From Tubiluchus corallicola (lineage: Eukaryota; Priapulida; Priapulimorpha; Priapulimorphida; Tubiluchidae): DNA of 64,000 nt. Shown here one piece after another: positions 36,501 to 47,004 of the stretch. Position numbers and translations under genes: made by a program. Location of the stretch: the NCBI GenBank assembly GCA_030141605.1, contig JAQGDQ010002367.1, positions 303,501 to 367,500 of the forward strand, read 5' to 3'. The notes beneath the pieces were generated by a model. The model ran no database searches. It was not told where the DNA came from and saw only the letters and a program-made list of their open reading frames with translations. Position 1 is the first letter of the stretch, and each line of letters opens with the position of its first letter.

Positions 36501-39500
36501 TGCTGGACTACAATGAAACAACTCTGATCCACTCATTTCTATTACTTAATAGAAAAGTTGTACCAGTGGATGCAGCTGCACTAAGCAATTTCACATTGCA
36601 GCAGGTGGAAAGTTGTCATTCACTTTTTGCATTTATCTTACTATTTTTGCAATGTATAAACATGATTGAAGTCATTGAAAAGGAATGTTTGTCATACAGA
36701 GGGGTAAGAGCATCTGCCTCACTAGTACGAAGTCCCATGTTCAAATCCTAGCCAATGAACAATGTTTTCTCCATTTAATTCTATGCCAGTCATAGGTATT
36801 ATCATCATCTTCTCTAAGAGGATAATCCACGGAAGTTATTATTAACTTGATAATGCCTATTTTGTTAATTAACAGTTTACATGTATCACTATATACTAAT
36901 TTTATTGTTTGTTTAAGTGATGATTGGTATCATGTATTACAGGGTTCAACATTGCCTACAGTAATAGTGTATGTAATGGATACAGCTAGAAGTGTTAATC
37001 CTGTCACCTTTATGTCAAACATGCTGTATGCATGCAGTATAATGTACAAGTACAAGCTTCCATTCATTGTGGCAATGAACAAGGTATCTAATTTTTTAAC
37101 ATCACTCCTGGCTTTTCTGATAATAAGTTTTTAAAAGTGTGAATATGTATATTAAAAAACATGCAAGTATTTGGCCTTGCCTAAATGACGTTGTTTTGTT
37201 ACTCTTGTTAGGCTGAATGCATGCTTGTAGCCAGAATTATTTCCTAAACATTGTTTTTTTATAAAATACGCATTACTAAAACTTATGACAAATCATACTT
37301 CTCTGTAATTTGTTATTTACTTAGAGCAGTGTTTCTATATGTCCAACACATATTTCACATTGCATAGGGCTTCATCTGCAACTACAATACAAATAAAAAC
37401 ATTACATTAATTGCTAAACTAGATTTGAAAGAAAATTGCACTAATTATCAGTGAGAAACAGTTCAACCGCTTATTAAAATATAACTTATAATTTGATAGG
37501 TTGTTGAACTGTTTCCTATCGATAATTAGTGCACTTTCCTTTAAATTCCATTTTGTAGATTTTTTTTGTATTATGCACAGCGAAATCCATGTTGGACAGC
37601 ATTAAACATCAGTTTATTCAGTTTATTTCAGAGGTTAAATATGCGACAATCTGGCTATAGTTATATTGGAACAATCCTGAACAAATTTCTATCATGTCAC
37701 CCATTTCGTTGTTTCCATTGATATTACATTGTCTGTGCATACATAAGCTAAAATCAAAATGACGAAACTTGTGCGGCTGTCAGAATACCTAATGTTGGGT
37801 GTTTATCTCCAAATAAAGAGACCTATAAGTGTGTTTTTATTTATATGCGTTATATCAGATTTATTTGTTTGTGTCTTGTTAGATTACAAGACAATTTATG
37901 CATTTTGTAATGACAAACAGTATTTGTAAACTGCAAAGCAGTTTCACCAGCTACTGATTTGTAATATTATGCTTTCATCTTGAAAACTTGGAACTAGCTT
38001 ACAGTGTTACTATAATATTGATTTTCCATGACACATAATTATTGTATTGAATTTGCTGTTGTTGTTTCAGGTTGACATTGTTGACAATCAGTTTGCTGTT
38101 GAGTGGATGACTGATTTTCAAACTTTTCATGAAGCCTTAGAACAAGAAACTTCTTATGTGTCAAATCTCACAAGATCAATGAGTCTTGTTCTTGATGATT
38201 TCTACAACTGTTTAAAAGTAAGGAATTGTGTTTGTTTATCCTGCAAAAATGCAGTTAGTTAATTCTGATGTTTGGTTGTTGTCATTTGTTTTATATTCTT
38301 ATTTTTCGTGAATTCATGTAACTGATCTATAGCTGGAAAACACAATCTAGCAGAGATTACAACAAAAAATTGTGGCTTCATTTTAATTCACGATGTTTCT
38401 GTTTGGTATGCTTAGGCCTTTAATTTAAATGCGTACTATTATGTGAAATTTTTATTTGTTTAATTTTACTTATTTGAAATTATCTATTTAATGTGCTAAC
38501 CATGCATGACCATAAATGGAAACATTGTATTATATACAATTTTGATGTACATCTATGTAAAAAATAAATTTCTATTCTATTCTCTTCGACTTACAAGCCA
38601 TCACCAGTCATGTAGACAGAACAGAAAACTGAAACAAAATTAATAGCTAATAAGAATGACTCAACACTAATATTTCGTACAGCCAATAGGTTTTTATGGC
38701 ACTGTATATATTGAACTTTCTAACATTATTTCATCATCCACATGTAATTGTGAATGAAGCTAACAATGTCCTGTGATCTTTTGTCAGAGAACTAGATATC
38801 ACTTGTCAAGAGTCATTTCCACTTCATACAGCTAACTCATTCTTGTATGGCTTAATAAATCCATGGATAACAAAGCCAGCCACTTAATGTATCCTCTGTT
38901 GCTGGAATGGACTGTGTAATACCTTAACCCAATAAAATCTGCTGTTTTTTTCAAACTATGTTTTATTATAATCCGCCTTGTGTGCTAAGTCAACAAGACT
39001 GTGATGTAAGACTGCACGCTTGTCCTGCTTTTTAACTTGAGCTAGATCAGCATCTTTGTTATAAACATATTTTTTAACAATTTTGCATTTTTTCACTTAA
39101 TGACCCTCAACAACAAGACTGTTAGACAGCGGTGACAAACGCGGCGAAGCAGAAATGACTATATTAGCTGCTGAAATGTGACACATGCTGGAAACACTGC
39201 ACCTTGGACTGCAGAACATTCATAACTATTCAAACACATGACATTTCACTGAACTTAAATAACATTCAAAACGTATTGAAAAAAAAAAATTCGCTAAAAC
39301 AATTCACACTGGACAAATCACACTGCATTCTATGGTCTTTCTTATTCGTTTTTCATACATAATTATGTTAAACTAACATGCTAATTCTTGGTGTAAACAG
39401 TTGTGTGTGAGAACGTTAATCCAGAATAACATGAATCAATACTTTTTTGGGTTAAGAAGAAGGTAATCTAATATGCTTTGACTCTGCAAAATATATTTGT

Positions 39501-42500
39501 ACGGGCATTTCACAATATCTTAACTTGTTTATTCAGCCTTTTAGTAACAAAAATGAGTACAATTATATAATTATGACAGTTTATTATAATTCCTTTTAAT
39601 ACAATCTCAATCAGAACATTTTTATCAAAGTGTTAAATTTGAACTGCTGCTAAATTTGTGGATAAAAAATGACTGTATGGGTAATTGCACTTATACGTAC
39701 CTGATGTCTTTGAAGCTGAGGCACTAATACAATAATCCTTTTTTATTTTTAGACCGTGGGAGTTTCTGCAGTAACAGGAGTTGGAATGGACAAATTCTTT
39801 GAACTAGTAAATGAAGCAGCAGTAGAATATATTACGTAAGTCTAAAACATCTGTCATAAAGTTGTTATAGAAAACCAGTGCTGCTCTAGAAACTAATCCA
39901 TGTCATGGCTTACGAGCTTAGCAGAGTGTTCTGCGCACTTGGCTTTATAGTATTACTCGGATGTTTTTTGGCCAACTTTGATTGTCAAACATGTGAATAT
40001 CTGATAAAGTAAGCAGCGACAAAAACAGTGCTAGTCTAGGCTTGCTGTAAGGGATGGCAGTAAGCTTTGTTGCTTTGACCTTTCCTGTTTCAAATATGTC
40101 CACTAAAGCAAAACTATTCTTACTTTCCCTCAAGCTGCAATTGCACCTACAAGTTGTCACTTGTCATTATTTATGCAGTCTTTTGCATAAGCAGCTAAGG
40201 TAAAAACTGTAGCAATTACATTAATTAACGTCAAAATGGTAAAGTAGATTATAATGGTGCACTAGAATAGAAAATACAGTAAAGCAGGTGTGAGCAGGAT
40301 AGTTTCACTGTGTATTTTTTATTATAGTACAGTAAGTCCTCACTTAACGACGTTATTCGTTCCAGCAAAATACGGCATTAAGTGAAAAGTTGCTAAACAA
40401 AGCCTGACTTCCATAGAAAGTAATGTTAAAAAATTGAGACACGTTCCTGATTCCAGAGTAGAGATGTCACGAATCTGGAATTACCAAATCTGAATCTACG
40501 GCAATCTCATTTTCGTAATAATTTTCGAATCCGGATCGAATCCATATCTGAGTTTAAAATAATTATCGAAACCGAATCAAATTCAAATCTCAGTTTTTTA
40601 GGTTGTTCTTTCAACTGCAGTTTTGAACCAAATTATAGCAGATTGGGAAGAGCAGTGTGTTTTTCACAAAGATTACAGATGACATGTCTGAGCAACATGT
40701 TTGACAGTAATTCTGCAATAATGAAAACTATAGATGATCTAATTACTTTGTGACAGATTTTTTGTGCCAATGACTAACAATATAAAATGATCTGTTAGTC
40801 AAAAAATTCCTTGGGGTGGCTTTACCTATGCTCCGTGAGTTCGTGTAATGTGGATGACAAAAAACTACGGCCATTTAAGCCACATCGTGTGTTGTTGGCG
40901 AAGCCGTGTTCTGTCAAAGTAATACGAGAAATCTTAATATTTTTGTTGAAACTAGCTGTTAAAATAGTAATGTGATGTATGCTTTCGCTCAGGATTTCAT
41001 GAGTTGGACACATGCTGAAACTGAATATGGTGACGTCAATGTATTTCAGGTAGGGCAAAATTATCAAAAATGGTAGCAATTTCAGGATTTTGCCAAAAAT
41101 TTTAAAGGTGAATGAGCGTATAATGCTTTTATAATAAAGTGCTACTGAATCGCCTCTGTAGCCGAAAATGAATTGGATTTTTTTTCAAAAGTCTTTGCTG
41201 AATCAGGTCGGATCTAAGTTAACTTAGAACATCAGCAAATGGCATCAGATCAAAGCTCCGATTTGGATTCGGTTTCTAAGCTCCGGGTTTTCACTGTTGG
41301 AGCATCGTGACATCCCTATTCCAGAGCCTGACTTTCATAGAAAGTAATGCAAAAGAATTGAGGTACATTCCAGATACCAGAGGCAAAAATCAATGCTGCT
41401 TAATTGATATAAATTATATGTTTAGTGAGTTTTATTCATATTTCTACTATTAATATCTTCCTGCTTGCTTGAAACCACCTATCTTTCTTACCAATGCCTA
41501 GCTAGCAGTTTCTCATTCATTAGTGTTGAAGCCCTTCGCAATTAAACACTGTAGATTAAAAGCCAAACCTCGAGGCAGCCTTGGGACAATTTCGTTTAGA
41601 TGCTGTTTGTTATAGCAACAGGTTGCAAACAAAATTCCTTTGCATAAAGTTTGCTTCCAGGTGCCTGTAGGTGTATAAGTCAAAAATAGATCTCGCTTGA
41701 TACAAACGGCTAGCATTTGGCAGTAATTTCTGTACGTGATTATGGAAATAGTTTCGCTTTACAATGACTTACCAGATTGGGATTTTTGAGTGTCACTAGA
41801 ATTTTACTAGAAGTTGGTTTTCCTTTGTTGTCGCTGATTGAGGCAATTCTCTTGTGTTCAAGCTCGATAAACATGTTAAACTACTGCATGCTGTTCCAGT
41901 CCTCGTATGTGATTAAAGCCAACATGTGAGAAAGTCACACTTCCAATTAGGTAAAAAAATTGCTAAAATAAAAAATTGCTTTGTACAACTTTCATTGTTA
42001 AAATGAACATAACGTAAAATTTGAGAAAATTGTATCAAACGTTCATCGTCGTCAAAAACGTGTCTAAATTGGGAGTCTTTAAGTGAGTACTTACTGTACT
42101 TTATTTAATCTGCTCTGCCATGTTTGTAAGTCAGTGTAATTGCTAGTGTCTTTGTCTTTATCTGCTGCAAATCTCTACTTCCGACGAATCATTTATTTTT
42201 GTATGAAAATAACCAAGTAGTAGTTCTATCTGGCATTTTATGCGCAAGTTGTTTGTTTTATTTAATTAAAGTGCTGTGAACTTAAAGGAAAACTGGACCA
42301 GTCATAAACTGTAGCTCAAAACAATCTAATCTGTAAAATATTGAAAGGGAACAGATGGTTTTTTAACAGTGACTTAACGTGAAAGAATTATTACGGCAGA
42401 AACCTCATATTGCATTCGCGCCACTAGTTCTTCTTTGTTACATACATTTTTCGTGATTCGTTTATTAAACGGGCACTGGCATCTGCATGTCAAAAATGCG

Positions 42501-45500
42501 TTGCGTAAAAAACAGGTGCTGTATCTCTGAGTTCAGATATGTTTATTTGTGATGTGGTGTACACTTTCGAGAACTCATGGATGAACACAGCAGTAAACTT
42601 TGAATTTAAAGTTTTAAACTTGAAATTTGCCGAGTTTTTGTGTGCAATACTAAATGTTGTACAGTAGCACTGTTTTTCAGTTTTCGCTTTAACAAACATG
42701 TGCAACATGCTCGTGGACTGTTTGTGTTGCTGAAAATTATTTTCAATTATGACGTCATCACTAACAGTGTTCCTCGGCCATTAATTAAGTTTTTTAATAT
42801 GTTATTTAATTATCCCTCTATTATAGCTTTGACAGTATTGTAGGTGTTAAAATGTGCACTTTTTAAGCCCATGTCACACCAACAAAGGCAAAAGGAGCAA
42901 GTCATAATCTGTAAGCCAGAAGGTGTCTTCCTTCTTCCATAAAGCATGTATCACAATTCACACTATGCTCCTTACTTTGCGTAAATATTAAGGCATATTG
43001 TTGTATATTGTTTAGGCAATGCACATATATAATTGTAGTGTTATTGAAATGCTGTGCTTAAAAATTGCTTTTTCGTGTGTATGAGACCATTCTGATATGA
43101 ATTCTTATGATATAAATGAATTGTGCACTGTAAAAATGACAAATATGCTAATTACTGCATTGGCTATGACCCAAAACTTCTCCAGGCAAATAAAATTAAC
43201 AGCCAAATTCATTTCGGAATAAGGTGTCTTTTGAACCACTCAAAACGGCTTGTGAGGAGCCTACCTTGAATTGTGGCTGACGTCTTAAGGCAGGGAAACT
43301 GCGGTAGACGGAAGATGGCAAGTGGATTATCTGTGAAACAAGGACCACTGGTTAGCATACGTTCATTTTTTGTACAGTGGCGTTTTCTCCTCATAGCTTA
43401 TGTCTTACAGATTATGTCCATCTCTGTGTTACACTATTTTAAAGTAGGGTAGCACATGAAAAATCATCCTGTCTTCCTTTCAACAATTACACATACACTA
43501 TGTTAAAACTTAAGCCAAACTTAAAAATTATTCAATGAAACTAGTAAAAACTGGTTAAGGCTTGCAGTAACAAAATCTTCCCGGAGAATTGAGTTTCCAC
43601 ATGTTTCATTAAAAATTTTATTTCAAAAGTTAATTTTGTAATGTGTATTTACCACAGGCAGACTTTGCTGTAAGGCATTTTAAAGCTCTGCACTAACATT
43701 AAAGGCATTTGAAAGCAAAGCAAATAAACTTAGAAAATTAATTCTCGAATTTGGCACCCTAGTTATACCATTTTACTTTTGTGATATCCAAAATTTGCTT
43801 GCTCACTCCTAACAATTTCTGAGTTGTAAGCATTTTAGTGTTATTTGTTTGTTCACTAAATGATTATTGCTGGACATGCAGACCAAGGTGTAGATGTGTT
43901 TCTGTTTTTTGTTTATAGTGAATATCGTCCTCAGTATGATACACTAGTAAAACAGCTAAAAAAGGCAGAAAAAAAGAGAGAACAGAAGCAACTTCAAAGA
44001 GTGAGAAAAGATATAGTCGGACATGCCATTGCTACAAATGCAGGTATCTATAAATGAGTCTAGTCGTAGTTAATCCATTGATTACTAGTTTGCTAACTGC
44101 TTAGCAATATACATATGTACAAAGATTAGCGTAGGTAAATCGAAACTTCGCTAAGCTGGGTATCATTATGCGAGGACTAACTGCCAGAAATGATTTACCA
44201 AAAAAAGTTCATAGTGCTCTGAAAGTAGTCATTATATGCCAAAATAGTTTGATGAGTGAAAGTTTATCAGTTTTCACTTTTAATTTTTAGTGAGTAGCTC
44301 CAGACATGCAAGTAAAAATATAGTACGTAAAATGAATGATAAATGTTTCATTTCAACAAAATGCATATAATGTAAATCTTATGTAAAATTTCAAGAAAAC
44401 GATCCATCTAAAGTCTGGTGCATTGCTATATCATATAAATGTTTAAGTAGAGTACGATACTCTTAGAATATAAATGTTTTAAGTAAAGTTTGATAATCTT
44501 GGAATATAAATGCTTTAAGTAAAGTTTGATAATCTTGGAATATAAATGCTTTAAGTAAGTGATAATCTTGGAATATAAACGTTTTAAGTAAAGTTTGATA
44601 ATCTGAATATAAATGTTTTAAGTGAAGTGAAACCAAATAAATTTATGAGTTATAATCTGAATATAAATGTTTTAAGTAATGTTTATAACCTAAATATAAA
44701 TGTTTTAAGTAAAGTTTAAAGAATTAAATGTTTTAAGTAAAGTTTGATCACCTTGGAATATAAATGTTTTACGTATAGTTTGATAATCTTAGAATATAAA
44801 TGTTTTACGTAGACTTTGATAATCTTAGAATATAAATGTTTTATGTAGAGTTTGATAATCTTTGAATATAAATGCTTTAAGTAAAGTTTGATAATCTTGG
44901 AATATAAATGCTTTAAGTAAAGTGATAATCTTGGAATATAAACGTTTTAAGTAAAGTTTGATAATCTTGGAATATAAATGTTTTAAGTGAAGTTTGATAA
45001 CCTTGGAATATAAATGTTTTACGTAGAGTTTGATAATCTTGGAATATAAATGTTTTAAGTAATGTTTGATAACCTTGAAATATAAATGTTTTAAGTAAAG
45101 TTTGATAATCTTGGAATATAAATGTTTTAAGTAAAGTTTGATAACCTTGGAATATAAATGTTTTAAGTGAAGTTTGATAACCTTGGAATATAAATGTTTT
45201 AAGTAAAGTTTGATAACCTTGGAATATAAATGTTTTAAGTAAAGTTTGATAATTTTTGAATGTAAATGTTTTAAGTAAAGTTTGATAATCTTGGAATATA
45301 AATGTTTTACGTAGAGTTTGATAATCTTGGAATATAAATGTTTTAAGTAAAGTTTGATAACCTTGGAATATAAATGTTTTAAGTAAAGTTTGATAATTTT
45401 TGAATGTAAATGTTTTAAGTAAAGTTTGATAATCTTGGAATATGTTTTTTTCATAACAGCAAGTACTAGCAGCACCTCGGAGGATATACTTTTGCACATT

Positions 45501-46627
45501 GGTCTGGACTCTGAAAATTCGGACGATGGGAAGGATGAGGAAGAAGGTACTGTATCTCTTGGGCAACTATTGTCGTACAAGTCGTACCAGTTCTTAACTT
45601 CTTCCTTTTAACACTTATGTGACATAAATGAGAATGAGAAAAAAGTTAACAAAACCTTGAACAAATTTTTGCAAAGTAGTTAAATCCAAGGTTTAATTAG
45701 TATAATTAGACTAGCAAATGCAAAATAATTGACAACACAAAATACAGTTTTGAGTTACAGGGAAAGACAAATTTGCTGATTTGGTGCAATAAGGTTGAAC
45801 ATCTTGGCTGTTTATTGAACGGTAACTCGATTGATGCAGTTGATATTATGAGGAAACATAACAAATTGATTTACAGAATGAACAATGCAAATTTCTGCTA
45901 ACACTACCAAAATTTAGGAGCAAAAATGTTTAGTTACTGCCTATAGTCCTTATTAAAATACAATGACCGCCAATTAATGTCACTTGATACCGCATGGAAT
46001 ATAGGTGTGTGACAGCTAGAGAAAATCCAAAAAAAATCACATAGGTGCTTTCTACTCCACATTTCCAAAGTGGTAAAGTTCAATATTCAAATAATAATAG
46101 GATCTATAAACTTCTATACATGTTATATAGCTGTAATAATGTGGCATTTTTGTTTGATTAAATTTGTTATTGAGTTTTATCATTCACAGTCTTATTTGCA
46201 TCTCTCTCTTATTTGAGTCTTCCTTATATGAGGAAGTGCTTTGAGAAAATTGTGCACATTTGTTGGATTTAACTCTTTATCTGGCAGCACTAAGAATAAG
46301 GACTGTCTGAATCACCACATCACCACACCGATGACATTACCACAAATGTTTTTAAAACGGTTCTTTCACGTTGAGGCTTTTAGGTTCTAAAGTAGTTCAG
46401 CAACTAATTCTGACCTTTCAAACTGGAAAGTTTTCTTTTGTTGCAAGCTCCAAGAACCATTATAGTAATTCATCATTTTAATCTGTTAATTTTTAAACCT
46501 AATCAACTTGTAATAAATACCGATTTTTTTAGATGACGACGATGAGCGAAAAGAGTACGAGTCATTTAAGAGATTTTTGGCACAGCATGACAATCAGCAT
46601 TCGAAACCGCCACCTTCCACCTCCTGA
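32364..46627 (+). CDS. GPN1: GPN-loop GTPase 1 (GPN1/XAB1), complete, ten exons
   Basis: GPN1 is a cytoplasmic GTPase that, with GPN3, helps assemble RNA polymerase II and move it into the nucleus. Exons: 32364-32525, 34437-34570, 35429-35533, 35915-35993, 36943-37083, 38071-38217, 39753-39835, 43919-44043, 45460-45546, 46533-46627. All phases agree, giving 385 residues (human about 374). Motifs: P-loop GMAGSGKS (43-50), the diagnostic Gly-Pro-Asn loop LGPNGAI (GPN at 103-105), switch II DTPGQ (139-143), NKVD (206-209), VSAVTG (260-265), and an acidic C-terminal tail rich in D/E with a late [10 protein letters not shown] chose ATG 32364 (G at -3) over an in-frame ATG at 32322. The donor of exon 4 appears to be GC rather than GT. 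Introns carry many transposon relics and a minisatellite. Confidence 0.96.
33465..33605. repeat. Pyrimidine microsatellite (CCCT, CT, CTGT, CTAT runs)
   Basis: A polypyrimidine tract of ccctccctcc, then (CT)n, then ctatctgt-type tetranucleotides lies in GPN1 intron 1. No other feature is supported in this intron apart from chance frames. Confidence 0.85.
34790..35170 (+). mobile_element. 3' fragment of a second type of LINE (L2-like), in GPN1 intron 2
   Basis: Plus-strand frames read [15 protein letters not shown], then [19 protein letters not shown], and [18 protein letters not shown]. The last part is [19 protein letters not shown]. This is the typical C-terminal end of L2-type ORF2 (HWLPV...RI.YK, S.....LWN.LP..I, F...LK..LF). 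It differs from the CR1-like copies at 19-27 kb and lies in the opposite orientation. It is degenerate and has no reverse transcriptase core. Confidence 0.7.
36482..36604 (+). other. Unexplained splice-flanked open segment in GPN1 intron 4
   Basis: A 41-codon open stretch begins [19 protein letters not shown] and ends [11 protein letters not shown]. It is preceded by TTTATAG and followed by GTGGAA, so it could be spliced. It is phase 0 on both sides and would fit between GPN1 exons 4 and 5, but it would insert 41 residues just after switch II, where no GPN1 has an insertion. I do not recognise the peptide. It may be a cryptic exon, part of an unknown element, or chance. Confidence 0.25.
36690..36760 (+). 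repeat. tRNA-like SINE fragment
   Basis: The sequence shows a box-A-like GTAAGAGCATCTGCCT and, about 30 bases later, a box-B-like GTTCAAATCC, the spacing of a tRNA-derived pol III promoter. There is no proper tRNA cloverleaf. It sits in GPN1 intron 4. Confidence 0.45.
37413..37560. repeat. Hairpin-forming inverted repeat in GPN1 intron 5
   Basis: The left arm contains TGCACTAATTATCAG and GAAACAGTTCAAC; the right arm holds their reverse complements GTTGAACTGTTTC and GATAATTAGTGCA. The arms of roughly 50 bases surround an AT-rich loop (about 37475-37497), as in a fold-back MITE. Confidence 0.75.
40330..42096. mobile_element. Pogo/mariner-like MITE copy 2, interrupted by a hAT element
   Basis: The ends are CAGTAAGTCCTCACTTAACG on the left and CAGTAAGTACTCACTTAAAG (reverse complement) on the right, flanked by TA. 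The body matches 6074-6767. A stretch of about 60 bp containing GCCTGACTT and CATAGAAAGTAATG occurs on both sides of the inserted hAT element (40459-41318), so the copy carried an internal tandem duplication before the insertion. No transposase was found. The element lies in GPN1 intron 7. Confidence 0.78.
40459..41318. mobile_element. hAT-type non-autonomous element with perfect 8-bp target duplication
   Basis: The left end is TAGAGATGTCACGA; the right end in reverse complement is TAGGGATGTCACGA. Both flanks are TTCCAGAG (40451-40458 and 41319-41326), an exact 8-bp duplication, the hAT signature. The inside is rich in CGAATC/GAATCGAA-like motifs and carries no recognisable transposase; the 85-codon minus frame is not convincing. 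It is nested in the MITE at 40330-42096. Confidence 0.88.
42286..43478 (+). mobile_element. TTAA-type MITE family, copy with an internal insertion
   Basis: The left end AGGAAAACTGGACC follows TTAA (42282-42285); the right end ATCCTGTCTTCCT precedes a degenerate TTCA. From 42286 to about 42865 it aligns with 52215-52848. From about 43440 to 43478 it matches that element's right end. The roughly 570 bp between is extra DNA, absent from the other two copies, for which I see no clear ends. The element lies in GPN1 intron 7. Confidence 0.75.
44100..44188. repeat. Remnant of the pogo/mariner-like MITE end
   Basis: The sequence CTTCGCTAAGCTGGGTATC followed by ATGCGAGGACTAACTG resembles, in reverse complement, the CAGTAAGTCCTCGCTTAACG end shared by 6074-6767 and 40330-42096. 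Only one end is visible. Confidence 0.4.
44430..45443. repeat. Minisatellite of 36-bp units in GPN1 intron 8
   Basis: Roughly 27 units follow the consensus gtttgataatcttggaatat plus aaatgttttaagtaaa, with some units shortened. Variants include TTACGTAGAG and TGAATGTAAAT. A four-unit higher-order repeat of 144 bp is visible (the AATTTTTGAATG variant at 45247 and again at 45391), and a longer segment recurs about 365 bp apart (near 44545 and 44910). The array ends about 16 bp before GPN1 exon 9. Because 36 is a multiple of three, it produces long minus-strand open frames with a 12-residue period ([12 protein letters not shown]). I regard these as artefacts. There are no spacers, so it is not a CRISPR. 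Confidence 0.93.
45765..46130 (+). mobile_element. Degenerate LINE fragment (RT thumb region) in GPN1 intron 9
   Basis: The plus-strand frame [18 protein letters not shown], then [14 protein letters not shown], is followed after stops by pieces like [10 protein letters not shown] and [18 protein letters not shown] near the start, then F..., S.W and AW...R..., is the order seen after the reverse-transcriptase palm in several LINE clades. It is heavily decayed and the clade is not assignable. Confidence 0.5.
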
Positions 46628-46814
46628 TGTAAAAACATTTTTTTATTTGTAGCTTATGTTTCAGAACTGTAAATAAGATTTATTTCAATACAACATAGAA
46701 ATTTGTTGTACCGATTAGCTAGCCATATCGCTGATACACTTCGCCTAGAATTATCATTATGTAATGTTGAAATCCAGGAAAGTCTCTTTTTGAAATGAAA
46801 AATTGCCTGAAATT

Positions 46815-46824
46815 TTTATTTATT
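46815..46824 (-). promoter_or_regulatory. Likely polyadenylation signals of the minus-strand Cys-rich gene
   Basis: Two overlapping AATAAA hexamers on the minus strand (TTTATT at 46815-46820 and 46819-46824) lie about 180 bp after the stop codon at 47005-47007. They lie inside the presumed 3' UTR of GPN1. Confidence 0.5.
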
Positions 46825-46958
46825 TAAGTAATCAAGGTTATTCCTAATTATTAGCAAATTGCCCTTTTTGAAATTTATTAGTATAATAATGATTTGTGTT
46901 TTCTTTGTGGAGAAACAATGCTTGTCATAGTTGGTTGAAGAAGAAATGTGATTTTCAT

Positions 46959-46964
46959 AATAAA
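46959..46964 (+). promoter_or_regulatory. Likely GPN1 polyadenylation signal
   Basis: AATAAA lies about 330 bp after the GPN1 stop codon and is the clearest hexamer before the convergent gene starts to overlap. Confidence 0.55.
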
Positions 46965-47004
46965 AACATATAATTACTATATTATTGTTATTTGTTTCAT
47001 ACTG

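Noticed and set aside
44430-45443. Possible CRISPR array (36-bp repeats)
   Set aside because: Units are contiguous with no spacers, vary in sequence, and lie in an intron of an animal gene; it is a minisatellite.
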